From positions 1-64,000 of the forward strand of contig QVIN01000016.1 of NCBI GenBank assembly GCA_003416985.1: a stretch of DNA of 64,000 bases. Reading direction: 5' to 3'. Shown here one piece after another: positions 34,211-43,477 of the stretch. The notes beneath the pieces were generated by a model. That model was not told the origin of the DNA. It did not search any database and saw only the letters and a program-made list of their open reading frames with translations. The position numbers and the translations under genes were made by a program. The stretch's first letter is position 1. Every line of letters starts with the position of its first letter. Origin of the DNA: Duganella sp. BJB480. GTDB taxonomy: Bacteria; Pseudomonadota; Gammaproteobacteria; Burkholderiales; Burkholderiaceae_D.

Positions 34211-35176
34211 ATGAAATCAGTTCAACAGGAAGTTGATGAGCGCAGTAACCTGACCAACTCCAATAAATTCGAACTGCTGCTGTTCCGCCTTGGCGCCGAC
34301 GCCAACGGCGAACATTCCGAGTTGTTCGGTATTAACGTCTTCAAAATCCGCGAGATCGTCGCGATGCCGGAAGTGACCGCCGTGGCCGGATCCCCGCCAC
34401 ACATGCTGGGCGTCGTCAACCTGCGCGGACAAATCATCACGGTGCTGGATTTGCCAGGCATCGTCGGTGTGACCCCAAAAACCGGTCTGAACATCATGCT
34501 GGTCACCGAGTTCGCCCGCACCACGCAAGCGTTCGCGGTGGAGTCGGTCGATGAGATCGTCCGCCTGGACTGGAGCCAGGTGCTGACCGCCGAAGGCACG
34601 GCCGGCGGCAAGGTCACCAGCATCGCGCGCGTCGACGGCGACGTGCAGAACACCCGCCTGGCGCAGGTGCTGGACGTGGAAACCATCCTGCGCGAACTGG
34701 TCCCGCCGGAAGGCAAGGACGTCGATCCGGAAACCATCGGCCCGAAAGTCATGCTCAAGCCGGGCGCCGTGATCCTGGCGGCGGACGATTCCGTGGTCGC
34801 GCGCAACCTGATCGAGAAGGGCCTGGAAGCGATGGGCGCCCACTTCATCATGACCAAGTCCGGCAAGGAAGCCTGGGACCGCCTGCAGCACATCGCCGAC
34901 GGCGCCAAGGCCGAGGGCGTGCCGGTCAGCGACCGCGTCGCCCTGGTGCTGACCGACCTGGAGATGCCGGAGATGGACGGCTTCACGCTGACCCGCCTGA
35001 TCAAGCAGGACGCGCGCTTCGCCAAGATTCCGGTGGTGATCCACTCTTCGTTGTCGGGCAAGACCAACGAGGACCACGTCAAGGGCGTGGGCGCGGACGC
35101 CTACGTGGCCAAGTTCTCGGCGGAGGACCTGGCCGACACGCTGCGCACGGTGTTGGGCAAAGCGGCGGCGAGCTAA
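34211..35176 (+). CDS. cheV: Chemotaxis coupling protein CheV
   Basis: 321 residues: an N-terminal CheW-like coupling domain (about 15-165; IREIVAMPEVTAVAGSPPHM, GVVNLRGQIITVLDL) and a C-terminal receiver domain (about 190-318) with acidic pair in AADDS and phospho-acceptor D249 (LTDLEMPEMDGF). It links chemoreceptors to CheA and tunes adaptation when phosphorylated. ATG 34211 has GGAG nine bases upstream; an upstream GTG at 34160 is less likely. It is a single gene closed by the terminator at 35206-35240, away from other che genes. Confidence 0.93.
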   Translation: MKSVQQEVDERSNLTNSNKFELLLFRLGADANGEHSELFGINVFKIREIVAMPEVTAVAGSPPHMLGVVNLRGQIITVLDLPGIVGVTPKTGLNIMLVTEFARTTQAFAVESVDEIVRLDWSQVLTAEGTAGGKVTSIARVDGDVQNTRLAQVLDVETILRELVPPEGKDVDPETIGPKVMLKPGAVILAADDSVVARNLIEKGLEAMGAHFIMTKSGKEAWDRLQHIADGAKAEGVPVSDRVALVLTDLEMPEMDGFTLTRLIKQDARFAKIPVVIHSSLSGKTNEDHVKGVGADAYVAKFSAEDLADTLRTVLGKAAAS

Positions 35177-35205
35177 GCACGCCGGCACAAACAAGGGTAG
35201 TATCG

Positions 35206-35240
35206 AAGGGCCGTGACGGCGACGTCGCGGCCCTTTTTTT
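35206..35240 (+). terminator. Intrinsic terminator after cheV
   Basis: Arms AAGGGCCG (35206-35213) and CGGCCCTT (35228-35235) close a 14-base loop and are followed by a T-run to 35240. Confidence 0.85.
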
Positions 35241-35267
35241 GTATTCCATTTCTCGAAAGGATATACC

Positions 35268-35849
35268 GTGGCAGCTAAGAAAATTCTGTTTCTGACCGGC
35301 GACTTTGCGGAGGATTACGAGACCATGGTGCCGTTCCAGGCGCTGCAAATGGTGGGCCACACGGTGCACGCTGTGTGCCCCGACAAGCGGGCGGGCGAGA
35401 CCGTCAAGACCGCCATCCACGACTTCGAGGGCGACCAGACCTATACCGAAAAGCCGGGCCATCTGTTCGCGCTGAACGCCAACTTCGACGACGTCGACGT
35501 GAGCAAGTACGACGCGCTGATGATCGCCGGCGGCCGCGCGCCGGAATACCTGCGGCTCAACCCGCGCGTGATCGAGATCGTGCAGCAGTTCGCGGCGGCG
35601 TCCAAGCCGATCGCCGCCGTGTGCCATGGCGCGCAGCTGCTGGCGGCGGCCGACGTCATTCGCGGCAAGACCATCTCGGCGTACCCGGCGTGCTCGCCCG
35701 AGGTCAAGCTGGCCGGCGGCAACTACGCCGACATCCCGGTCGACCAGGCTGTCACCGACGGCAACTTCGTCACCGCGCCGGCCTGGCCTGCGCACCCGGC
35801 TTGGCTGGGCCAGTTCCTGCAGCGGCTGGGCACGGAAATCAAGCTCTAG
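35268..35849 (+). CDS. DJ-1/PfpI family protein
   Basis: 193 residues starting at GTG 35268 with GAAAGGA upstream. The flavodoxin-like fold of the class-I glutamine-amidotransferase-like superfamily is clear: E16 (AEDYE), MIAGGRAPEYLR, and the nucleophile elbow C119-H120 (AVCHGAQLL). Relatives act as glyoxalases, chaperone-like deglycases or proteases; the specific activity is not decided by sequence. It is followed tail-to-tail by the S-formylglutathione hydrolase gene. Confidence 0.9.
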   Translation: MAAKKILFLTGDFAEDYETMVPFQALQMVGHTVHAVCPDKRAGETVKTAIHDFEGDQTYTEKPGHLFALNANFDDVDVSKYDALMIAGGRAPEYLRLNPRVIEIVQQFAAASKPIAAVCHGAQLLAAADVIRGKTISAYPACSPEVKLAGGNYADIPVDQAVTDGNFVTAPAWPAHPAWLGQFLQRLGTEIKL

Positions 35850-35850
35850 A

Positions 35851-36702
35851 TCAAGTTGGGGTCACGCCCAGGCAGCGGGCGTGGAAGCGGATGTGGTCTT
35901 CCATGAAGGTGGCGATGAAGTAGTAGCCGTGGTCGTATCCGTCGTGCCGCCGCAGTTCCAGCGGCTGCGCGGCGGTGCGGCAGGCGGCTTCGAATACTTC
36001 CGGATACAGCTGCTCCTTCAGGAACTTGTCGCCCAGTCCCTGGTCGATCAGGATGCCGGCCGGGAAGGGCGTTTGCAGGCGCGCCATCAGCAGGCTGGCG
36101 TCGTGCCGCTCCCATGCTGCGGTGTCGTCGCCCAGGTAGCCGCTGAAGGCCTTCTTCCCCCACGGGCACATGGACGGCGCCGCGATCGGCGCGAACGCGG
36201 ACACGGAACGGAACACGTCCGGCCGCTTCAAGGCCATCGTCAACGCGCCGTGGCCGCCCATCGAGTGGCCGAAGATGCCGATGCGTTCGCCGTCCACCGG
36301 CAGCTCGCGCACCAGCAGTTCGCGCAGCTCGTGGATGTAGCTGTACATGCGGTAGTGCGTGGACCACGGCGCTTGCGTCGCGTCGATATAGAAGCCGGCG
36401 CCGACACCGAAATCCCAGCTGTCCGATTCGCCGTCGACGCCGGCGCCGCGCGGGCTGGTGTCCGGCGCGATCAGCATCAGGCCTGCCTCCGCCGCGGCGC
36501 GCTGGGCGCCGGCCTTGATCATGAAAGTCTCTTCATTACAAGTCAGTCCCGCCAGGTAGAACAACGCCGGCACGGGGCCTTGCGCAGCCTGGGCCGGCAT
36601 GAAAACGGAGAAGCGCATCGGCAGGCCGATCTCGCGCGATGCGTGCCGGTAGAAGCGCTGTACGCCGCCGAAGCAGGCGTGTTCACTGATTAGTTCAAGC
36701 AT
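35851..36702 (-). CDS. fghA: S-formylglutathione hydrolase
   Basis: 283 residues, alpha/beta hydrolase (esterase D type). It hydrolyses S-formylglutathione to formate and glutathione in formaldehyde detoxification. The catalytic triad is S147 (GHSMGGHGAL), D225 (GLGDKFL) and H258 (YDHGYYF), and the LTCNEETFMIKAGAQR segment is diagnostic. The usual partner, a glutathione-dependent formaldehyde dehydrogenase gene, is not in this window. It is divergent from the antiporter gene, with an 85-base shared upstream region. Confidence 0.94.
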   Translation of the reverse strand: MLELISEHACFGGVQRFYRHASREIGLPMRFSVFMPAQAAQGPVPALFYLAGLTCNEETFMIKAGAQRAAAEAGLMLIAPDTSPRGAGVDGESDSWDFGVGAGFYIDATQAPWSTHYRMYSYIHELRELLVRELPVDGERIGIFGHSMGGHGALTMALKRPDVFRSVSAFAPIAAPSMCPWGKKAFSGYLGDDTAAWERHDASLLMARLQTPFPAGILIDQGLGDKFLKEQLYPEVFEAACRTAAQPLELRRHDGYDHGYYFIATFMEDHIRFHARCLGVTPT

Positions 36703-36787
36703 GTTGGTCCTTTATGTTCCTTAGCGCACAGTGAGCACGCCCGTTGTCGTCCAGAATTGTACAAGTATCTTAAAGAAGGAGAAATAC

Positions 36788-37975
36788 ATGCCGGATATTC
36801 AGGTCGTCATGACCGAACTAGGCTGGCCCTTGGCGATTGCTTTGGCTTGGCTGGCGGGAGAATTCATGCATCGTTGGACACGCCTGCCGCGCATCAGCGT
36901 CTACGGCGTGGTCGGATTCCTGATGGTGCAAGCCTTTCCCGCCGCGTTGAGCAGCGGCGCTTCCAGTACCGTGACGTTGTTGGCCAACCTGGCCTTCGGA
37001 CTGATACTGTTTGAATTCGGCTATCGCATCAACCTGCACTGGCTGCGCATCAATCCGTGGATCGCGGTCAGCGGGCTGGCGGAATCGGCCGCCACGTTCG
37101 GCATTGTCTACCTGATCTCGCACTTGACCGGCATGCCGCCGCTGACGTCGCTGTTGCTGGCCTCGCTGGCCATGTCCACCTCGCCGGCCGGCGTGCTGCG
37201 CGTGATCAACGAGGAGGACAGCTCGGGGCAGGTGACCGAGCGCGTGCTGCACCTGGTCGCCATCAATTGCGTGCTGGCGGTGTTCGTGTTCAAGGTGGTG
37301 GTCGGCTTCTGGGTGTTCCAGACGTCGGGCAGCCTGACGCAGGCCATTTCGCACAGCCTGATCGAGCTGCTGATCTCGGCCGTGATGGGCGCGGTGATGG
37401 GCTTCCTGGTGCCGGCCGTGCTGCGCCGCCTGGGCGCGATGGCGCAGGACGGCACCATCGCCTTCGCGCTGGGCGTGATCCTGCTGGTGGCGATGGCGCA
37501 CGCGTTCGACGTCTCGCCGGTGCTGGCCACGCTGACCTTCGGCCTGGCCGCGCGCCACAGCCGCGTGGCCTTCAGCCGCACCGAGCGCAACTTCGGCGGC
37601 ATCGGCGAACTGCTGACGGTGCTGCTGTTCGTGTTCGCCGTGTCCACGCTGGAGTGGGAGCGCGTGGTCGAGGGCGCGGGCCTGGGCGTGGTGCTGTTGC
37701 TGGCGCGCTTCGTGGTCAAGGCCGTTGCGGTGGCGGCGTTCTCGCATGTCGGCGGCATCTCGTGGCGCAAGGGACTGTTGACCGGTATCGCGCTGTCACC
37801 GATGTCGGTGTTCGTCACGCTGCTGCTGGAGCAGACCAAGTACATGGGCATCGTGCTGGTCGACGAACTGGCCGCGCTGGCGGCGATGACGCTGCTGCTG
37901 GAGGTGATCGGCCCCATCATCACGCAGCGGGCACTAATCTGGGCCAACGAAACCCCGGCTAAAGAGGAGCATTGA
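36788..37975 (+). CDS. Cation:proton antiporter (CPA2/KefB-like membrane domain)
   Basis: 395 residues of almost continuous membrane helices. It matches the Na+/H+ exchanger domain of KefB/NapA-type CPA2 carriers, without the C-terminal RCK/TrkA-N domain found in full Kef channels. AAGGAGA sets ATG 36788; an in-frame start at 36731 is less likely. The stop lies one base before the start of the YbdK-type ligase gene, so the two are probably co-transcribed. Confidence 0.8.
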   Translation: MPDIQVVMTELGWPLAIALAWLAGEFMHRWTRLPRISVYGVVGFLMVQAFPAALSSGASSTVTLLANLAFGLILFEFGYRINLHWLRINPWIAVSGLAESAATFGIVYLISHLTGMPPLTSLLLASLAMSTSPAGVLRVINEEDSSGQVTERVLHLVAINCVLAVFVFKVVVGFWVFQTSGSLTQAISHSLIELLISAVMGAVMGFLVPAVLRRLGAMAQDGTIAFALGVILLVAMAHAFDVSPVLATLTFGLAARHSRVAFSRTERNFGGIGELLTVLLFVFAVSTLEWERVVEGAGLGVVLLLARFVVKAVAVAAFSHVGGISWRKGLLTGIALSPMSVFVTLLLEQTKYMGIVLVDELAALAAMTLLLEVIGPIITQRALIWANETPAKEEH

Positions 37976-37976
37976 C

Positions 37977-39095
37977 ATGCCATTGGAACCGTTCAAATCA
38001 TCGCAGCCGCTCACCATGGGCGTGGAGCTGGAGCTGCAACTGGTCAGCCTGTCGGACTTCGACCTGACCGCGTCCAGCCCGGACCTGCTGCACCTGTTGA
38101 GCCGCAAGCCGTTTCCCGGCAACGTCACGCCGGAAATCACCGAGAGCATGATCGAGATTAACAGCGACGTGCACACGCATCACAGCGAGCTGGTGTCGCA
38201 GCTGCAGGTGATCCGCGACACGCTGGTGCAGGCGGGCGAGCAGCTCAACATCGGCATCTGCGGCGGCGGCACGCACCCGTTCCAGAAATGGGCGGACCGG
38301 CGGATCTTCGCCAAGCCGCGCTTCAAGGAGGTGTCGGAGCTGTATGGCTATCTGGCTAAACAGTTTACGATTTTCGGCCAGCACGTGCACATCGGCTGCG
38401 CTTCGGGCGACGACGCGCTGTTCCTGCTGCATTCGCTGAGCCGCTACGTGCCGCACTTCATCGCGCTGTCGTCCTCGTCGCCGTATGTGCAGGGGAACGA
38501 TACGCTGTTCAATTCGGCGCGGTTGAACTCCGTGTTCGCGTTTCCGATGAGCGGGCGGGCGCCGTTCACGCAAAGCTGGTCGACCTTCGAGCACGAGTAT
38601 TTCGCCAAGATGGAGCACACCGGCGTGATCAAGAGCATGAAGGACTTCTACTGGGACATCCGCCCCAAGCCGGAATACGGCACCATCGAGCTGCGCGTGT
38701 GCGACACGCCGCTGACGGTGGAGCGGGCGGCGGCGCTGGCCTGTTATCTGCAGGCGCTGTGCCGCTATCTGCTGGAACGCCGCGAGGCGGCGCCGGTGGA
38801 GGACGACTACCTGGTCTACAACTACAACCGCTTCCAGGCTTGCCGCTTCGGGCTGGATGGCACGCTGGTGCATCCGAAGACGTACGAAAGCCTGTCGCTG
38901 CGCGAGGATATCCTGACCACCTTGCGCAAGATGGAGCCGCACGGCGCGGCACTGGGCGGCACGGCGGGCTTGCAGCATCTGATGCAGGTCACGCACGAGG
39001 GCAGCGACGCCCACTACCTGCGCCAGCAGTTCGAGCGCAGCGGCAGCGCCGAAGGCATGGTCGATGCGGCGATCCAGCGCTTCCGGGGACATTAG
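37977..39095 (+). CDS. ybdK: Carboxylate-amine ligase YbdK (glutamate-cysteine ligase type 2)
   Basis: 372 residues. The GCS2 pattern is clear: MGVELELQLVSL at the N-terminus (acidic metal ligands), TPEITESMIEINS, CGGGTHPF, GQHVHIGC and FYWDIRPKPEYGTIELRVCD. Such proteins join a carboxylate to an amine using ATP and have weak gamma-glutamylcysteine synthetase activity in E. coli. GAGGAG precedes the start, and the gene follows the antiporter almost directly. The physiological substrate is unknown. Confidence 0.9.
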   Translation: MPLEPFKSSQPLTMGVELELQLVSLSDFDLTASSPDLLHLLSRKPFPGNVTPEITESMIEINSDVHTHHSELVSQLQVIRDTLVQAGEQLNIGICGGGTHPFQKWADRRIFAKPRFKEVSELYGYLAKQFTIFGQHVHIGCASGDDALFLLHSLSRYVPHFIALSSSSPYVQGNDTLFNSARLNSVFAFPMSGRAPFTQSWSTFEHEYFAKMEHTGVIKSMKDFYWDIRPKPEYGTIELRVCDTPLTVERAAALACYLQALCRYLLERREAAPVEDDYLVYNYNRFQACRFGLDGTLVHPKTYESLSLREDILTTLRKMEPHGAALGGTAGLQHLMQVTHEGSDAHYLRQQFERSGSAEGMVDAAIQRFRGH

Positions 39096-39231
39096 TCGGC
39101 CATATGTAACTGCTTCGCTGCGTGAGGGGGTGATGGATGCCAAGCGAGCCGTGCAGACCTATCTCAATCGTGTGCGCTATGCCGCGCATGAATGTCGGCG
39201 TAAAGTGGTGGATGATACCGAGGAGTTCACC

Positions 39232-39525
39232 ATGAATGGCGAGAACCAGCCCCAGCAAGAACAACATCGCATCGTCGAGCGCATTGCACGTGTCGAGACC
39301 GCGATTGACTGTCAGGACAAGGCGCAGTCGCTGCTACATGAATCGATGCAACGTGGCTTCGCCCGCATCGACCAGCAATTTGATCGGCTTCGCGATGAAC
39401 TGGTCCGTATGAATGGACAGATTACACAAGCGCGCACGACGGATTTCCGCATCTTGCTCGGCATTTGCATGACGACGGCTTTCGGAACGATCGGCCTTAT
39501 CGTCAAAGTCTTTAGCGCGCTTTAG
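39232..39525 (+). CDS. Small coiled-coil protein with C-terminal membrane helix
   Basis: 97 residues from ATG 39232, which has GAGGAG 6 bases upstream. Residues 5-68 are charged and helical with heptad character (IVERIARVETAI, RIDQQFDRLRDELVRMNGQI); residues 73-95 form one membrane helix. The layout resembles DUF1640/XhlA-type tail-anchored coiled-coil proteins. The frame is open upstream to 39064, and an alternative ATG at 39133 would add 33 residues. No function is assigned. Confidence 0.65.
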   Translation: MNGENQPQQEQHRIVERIARVETAIDCQDKAQSLLHESMQRGFARIDQQFDRLRDELVRMNGQITQARTTDFRILLGICMTTAFGTIGLIVKVFSAL

Positions 39526-39571
39526 CCGCGACGGCCATGGCGGCTTGATGTTCGATGTGGCCGGGGTCTTC

Positions 39572-40546
39572 CTAGAATCGCGTCTCCCGCGCCACGCGCA
39601 GGAAGTTGTCGAGGATGGCGGTGCAGTCGAGCAGTTCGACGCCGCCGGCCTGATGGAATTCCGGGTGCCATTGCAGGCCCATCACGAACGGCGCCTTGCG
39701 GTAGCGGATCGCCTCGACCATCTTGTCCGGCACCGACAGCGCCTCCACCGCCATGTCGCGCCCCAGCGTCTTGACGGCCTGGTGGTGGATGGAGTTGACC
39801 AGTCCAACTCCCTTGCCCTTGAACAGCTTGGCCAGCGACGAGCCGGCCGGGAAGCTCACCTCGTGCCGGTTGCGGTCGTACTCGTCGTTGACGTGGGCCA
39901 GCGAATCGGGGACGTCGGAGGCGATGTCCTGGTACAGCGTGCCGCCGAAGGCGACGTTGATCAGCTGGCAGCCACGGCAGATGCCCAGCACCGGCTTGCC
40001 CGCCTCGACGAATTCATGCAGCAGTTCCAGCTCGTACATGTCGCGCGCACGGTCGCCGCTCCATTCGGGGCGGGTCGGCGTTTCCGAATAGCTTTGTGGC
40101 GAGACGTCGGCGCCGCCCTGCAGCACCAGGCCGTCCAGGTGCTTGGCGTAGTCGCGCAGGCGGATGTTGGACGGGTGCAGCAGGCCGTCGGTGTTGACGG
40201 TCGGGATCATGAACACCAGCACGTCGCGCGACATCACCCATTGCGCGATGGACTCCTCCAGATATTGCAGGTTCTTGCTGCGCAGGCCGGTGGCGCCGGG
40301 CTCGGGGTGGAAGATGCGGGCCGACACGCCGATGTGCAGCGGCCGCTGGATGATGTGGCGCGTGGCCGCCGCGGCGAAGCGCCGGTAGCGCGCCATGAGC
40401 ACGCGGCCCCACAGGCTGAAGACGGTGTCGCCGGGGTCCAGATAGCTGGGCGTGCCGGTGTCCGGTCGCGCGCGCCGGTCGCGGTCGCCGCTGCGCCGGT
40501 GCTGCGGTTGCTGTGCCTGATCCTTGTCGTCCGCTTCCCCGCTCAT
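39572..40546 (-). CDS. Class-I glutamine amidotransferase-like hydrolase (peptidase C26, PuuD-like)
   Basis: 324 residues. The gamma-glutamyl-gamma-aminobutyrate hydrolase pattern is clear: LQGGADVSP near 142-150, nucleophile C190 (LGICRGCQ), and H294 with E296 (LQWHPEFH). It likely cleaves gamma-glutamyl amides, as in polyamine degradation. The first 65 residues are an unusual Arg/Asp/Gln-rich extension that may not be translated; in-frame ATG codons at 40396 (residue 51) or later would give a family-typical protein. It follows the LysR gene on the same strand after 64 bases. Confidence 0.85.
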   Translation of the reverse strand: MSGEADDKDQAQQPQHRRSGDRDRRARPDTGTPSYLDPGDTVFSLWGRVLMARYRRFAAAATRHIIQRPLHIGVSARIFHPEPGATGLRSKNLQYLEESIAQWVMSRDVLVFMIPTVNTDGLLHPSNIRLRDYAKHLDGLVLQGGADVSPQSYSETPTRPEWSGDRARDMYELELLHEFVEAGKPVLGICRGCQLINVAFGGTLYQDIASDVPDSLAHVNDEYDRNRHEVSFPAGSSLAKLFKGKGVGLVNSIHHQAVKTLGRDMAVEALSVPDKMVEAIRYRKAPFVMGLQWHPEFHQAGGVELLDCTAILDNFLRVARETRF

Positions 40547-40610
40547 GCCTTGCCTCGTCTGCTATCCACACGATGGCAGTGTGCCACATGCCGGTGCCAT
40601 CAGTCGCCCG

Positions 40611-41510
40611 CTAGGACGCGGGCTGCAGCTCGCGCACCAGGGCGTCGGCGAAGGCCGCGACCAGCGGTTCGGCCTCGCGGCGGCTGGCCAGTCCGACCTT
40701 GGTGAGCAGGCTGCCGCGCGAGAGTTGGACGAAACGCACGCCGGCCGGCGCCATCAGCTGCATGCATTCCGGCACGATGGCGATGCCGAGGTTGGCCTCG
40801 ATCAGGCTCAGCTGCGACGACTTGCGCGACAGTACCCGCGCCGGTCTGGGAAAGAAGCCCTGGTCCAGGCACAGGTTGGCCACCAGGTAGCTCAGGCCGC
40901 CACGGTCCTTGTGCGGAATCGAGATGAAGGGTTCCTGGCTCAGGCTGGCCAGCTCGATATTGTCGAGCGCCGCCAGCGGCGAGTGGCGCGACACCGCCAC
41001 CACCAGCCGCTCGGTGGTCAGCTCGCGCGCCTGGATGTGCGGGAACTTGCGCAGGGTCGGCATGCGGATCAGGCCGATGTCGGCGCGGCCTTCCTCGATG
41101 TCCATCGTCTGGTCCTCCGACGGCGCCATCGAGATGTCCAGCGTCACGCCGGGGAATTGTTGCAACAGGCGGCCCAGGGCGCCGGTCAGCGCCGGCGTCA
41201 GGATCACCGAGCTGGAATGCTGCAGGCGGATCAGGCCCTGGGCACCTTGGCCCACCTGGCGCGCCTGCACCACCGTGCGGTCGATGTCGTCGAGGATGCG
41301 CTTGCTGCGTTCGAAGAACAGTTGGCCGGCCGGCGTCAGCTGGATATGGCGCGAGTCGCGCGTGAGCAGCTGGGTTTGCAGCTCGTCCTCCAGCTCCTTG
41401 ACCTGCCGGCTCAGCGCCGACTGCGCGACGTACAATTTCTCGGCCGCGCGCGAGTAGCTGCCGGCCTCCACGATCTCTACAAAATATTTAAACTGTTTAA
41501 GTGAAATCAC
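40611..41510 (-). CDS. LysR-family transcriptional regulator
   Basis: 299 residues. The N-terminal helix-turn-helix (SYSRAAEKLYVAQSALSRQVKELE) and effector domain are of the CynR/NAC-like type (MISLKQFKYFVEIVEAGSYSRAAE start). It may control the C26 hydrolase gene downstream or the genes upstream of 41511. No operator of the 3634/17476 type was found near it. The target and ligand are unknown. Confidence 0.88.
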   Translation of the reverse strand: MISLKQFKYFVEIVEAGSYSRAAEKLYVAQSALSRQVKELEDELQTQLLTRDSRHIQLTPAGQLFFERSKRILDDIDRTVVQARQVGQGAQGLIRLQHSSSVILTPALTGALGRLLQQFPGVTLDISMAPSEDQTMDIEEGRADIGLIRMPTLRKFPHIQARELTTERLVVAVSRHSPLAALDNIELASLSQEPFISIPHKDRGGLSYLVANLCLDQGFFPRPARVLSRKSSQLSLIEANLGIAIVPECMQLMAPAGVRFVQLSRGSLLTKVGLASRREAEPLVAAFADALVRELQPAS

Positions 41511-41611
41511 CGCTATGCCGTTTCGAGATAGTTGGCCGCCGAATTTGATATTGGATTGCCAAGCGCGGCGCCGTTAAAGTGAAGCGTCTCTCTTCATTTA
41601 CGGAAACCGCC

Positions 41612-41716
41612 ATGTTGGAACTTATCGGAATAATCGGCGTGGTCGTAAGTATTGCATTAAAAGTAATATGCGTCCAGATCGGCTGCGGGAGCGGCGTCGA
41701 CGATAAAGAGGATTAA
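41612..41716 (+). CDS. Possible 34-residue membrane microprotein
   Basis: ATG 41612 to TAA 41716 encodes MLELIGIIGVVVSIALKVI followed by a short polar tail CVQIGCGSGVDDKED. It is one hydrophobic helix and an acidic C-terminus, 17 bases ahead of the Lnb-domain gene. The ribosome binding site (ACGGAAAC) is weak. It could be a real small protein or a chance reading frame. Confidence 0.35.
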   Translation: MLELIGIIGVVVSIALKVICVQIGCGSGVDDKED

Positions 41717-41733
41717 TGCCCCTATAATCGGGC

Positions 41734-42702
41734 ATGATAAAAAAATACCTGCTCCTCGCCGGCAAGCTGTTCGCTTCCTTGTTGATGTTGTGCTTGTCGC
41801 TGTGGGGCGGCGGTGCATTGTGGTTCCAGGCCGCGCCCTGGCTGGCGGTGGCGTGGGGCGTGGCCAGCCTGGCGTCGCTGGCGTGGTGGTGGCGCCGTGG
41901 TGCGCGGATGTTGCTGCCCTGGCTGATCGCGTTTGCGCTGATGATGGGTTGGTGGAGCACCATCAAGCCCAGCCACGACCGCGTGTGGGCGGACGACGTG
42001 GCGCGCATGGTCACGGGCCGCGTGCAGGGCAATGTGGTCACGCTGGATCAGGTGCGCAATTTCGAGTGGCGCAGCGATGCCGATTACACGCAGCGCTGGG
42101 AACAGCGTTCGTATGACCTGAGCCAGTTGCGGTCGGTCGATGTGGCGCTGTCGTATTGGATGGGGCCGGCCATCGCGCATACGCTGGTGTCGTTCGGCTT
42201 TGCGGATGGCCGCTACCTGACGTTCTCCATCGAGATCCGCAAGGAGCGCGGCGAAAGCTTTGATGCCATCGCCGGTTTCTTCAAACGCTTCGAGACGGTG
42301 CTGATCGCCGCCGACGAGCGCGACATCCTGCGCGTGCGTACCAACGTGCGCGATGAGGACATGTATCTGTACCGGTTGAAGATGCCGCCGGAGGTCATGC
42401 GCTCTTTGTTCCTGTCGTATCTGGAGGAGGGGGCCTTGCTCAAGCGCGAGCCGCGCTTCTACAACACGCTGACCGCCAACTGCACCACCATCATCTTCGA
42501 AATGGCCCGCCGCATCGATCCAGGCCTGCCGCTGGACTGGCGGCTGCTGGCTTCCGGCTATCTTGATCGCTACCTGTACGACATTCGGGCGCTGGCCGGG
42601 CAGGGCGGCTTCGACTCGTTGCGTCAGCAAGCCCACATCACCGCCAGGGCGCGGGCGGCCGACAGGGCGACAGACTTTTCCGACCGCATCAGGCTCCCCT
42701 GA
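41734..42702 (+). CDS. Lnb-domain (DUF4105) membrane protein
   Basis: 322 residues. Two hydrophobic hairpins (about 5-50 and 58-75) are followed by a periplasmic domain with H149 (AIAHTLVSF), E168 (SIEIRKE) and C250 (TANCTT), the His/Cys pair of the DUF4105 / lipoprotein N-acylation (Lnb-like) papain-fold family. These proteins are thought to act on lipoproteins or cell-envelope lipids. Its neighbours give no further clue, and an acyl-transfer role is inferred from family only. Confidence 0.75.
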   Translation: MIKKYLLLAGKLFASLLMLCLSLWGGGALWFQAAPWLAVAWGVASLASLAWWWRRGARMLLPWLIAFALMMGWWSTIKPSHDRVWADDVARMVTGRVQGNVVTLDQVRNFEWRSDADYTQRWEQRSYDLSQLRSVDVALSYWMGPAIAHTLVSFGFADGRYLTFSIEIRKERGESFDAIAGFFKRFETVLIAADERDILRVRTNVRDEDMYLYRLKMPPEVMRSLFLSYLEEGALLKREPRFYNTLTANCTTIIFEMARRIDPGLPLDWRLLASGYLDRYLYDIRALAGQGGFDSLRQQAHITARARAADRATDFSDRIRLP

Positions 42703-42772
42703 TAATCGCGGAAATATGGTGCTAGTATTTGAGCCTTCGGCTGAGTTTGGCTGATAACTGACATCGGAGGAA

Positions 42773-43429
42773 TTGAATTTGGGATTGTCTACAGCGGGGT
42801 TGGCATTTCGGCCTAACGCGTCAACGTTGGACGAACAGGCGTTGGTGCAGATGGTCTTTGGAAGCTCTTTCGATCCGTCCGCAACGGAGAGTGCACGTGA
42901 CATCCGGGTGCCGGGCAATGTGGCGGTCGAATCGAAGAATGGCGCAACCTTCGTTTATAACGGCGAGATAGCGGGAAAAATTCTCTTCGAAGGGCGATCG
43001 CTGGAGCCCGCGGTATTTGCGGCGCTGGGAAGACCAGAGCTGGTTTTGGTTTTCTGCCATTATGATTCGGGTGGCTCGTTCGGCTACGCCATCATTAAAG
43101 ACGGCATCACAGTTCGCTCATGAGTTCACACCCTGGACAAGACGGTGGATGAAGGAACGCCCAACGCGTTCGAGCTGCCGTGGCTGACGGCGGAGTCGTT
43201 TATCGACGAAGAAGGTGAGCCCCCTGCCTACCGGAATCTGGAAACGGGCGAAGTCACATCTGAGCCTTACGTCACGGCGCATCTGCTCGTCCAGGTGATG
43301 AATGCTTTCTTTGGCGTCGTCCCCTGGGATGAGTGGGACTACAGAACCAAGCTCAATTTCTACAGCAGACAACCGTCCGAGAAAACGCCGTCGCCACCTG
43401 CCGCGAAAGCGTGGTGGAAGTTCTGGTGA
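42773..43429 (+). pseudogene. Hypothetical gene interrupted by an in-frame TGA
   Basis: Two open segments lie in the same frame, separated only by TGA at 43121-43123. The first (42773/42779-43120) encodes about 115 residues ending KDGITVRS; the second (43124-43429) encodes about 101 residues beginning VHTLDKTVDEG and ending AWWKFW. Restoring one sense codon (for example CGA) gives an uninterrupted protein of about 217 residues. GGAGG at 42766-42770 serves the TTG at 42779 better than that at 42773, while the second segment has no convincing start signal. The family was not recognised. A sequencing error at one base cannot be excluded. Confidence 0.6.
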
Positions 43430-43477
43430 CGGAGGGGCGGCTGGGTTTTTGTATAAACACTTTTAGGATGAGATAGA

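Noticed and set aside
39064..39231. N-terminal extension of the small coiled-coil protein, or a separate gene overlapping the ligase end
   Set aside because: The upstream frame lies partly over the ligase gene and lacks a ribosome binding site; ATG 39232 has a strong one.
43121..43123. TGA read as selenocysteine
   Set aside because: No SECIS-like hairpin directly follows, the context is not a known selenoprotein family, and a simple Arg-to-stop change explains the data.
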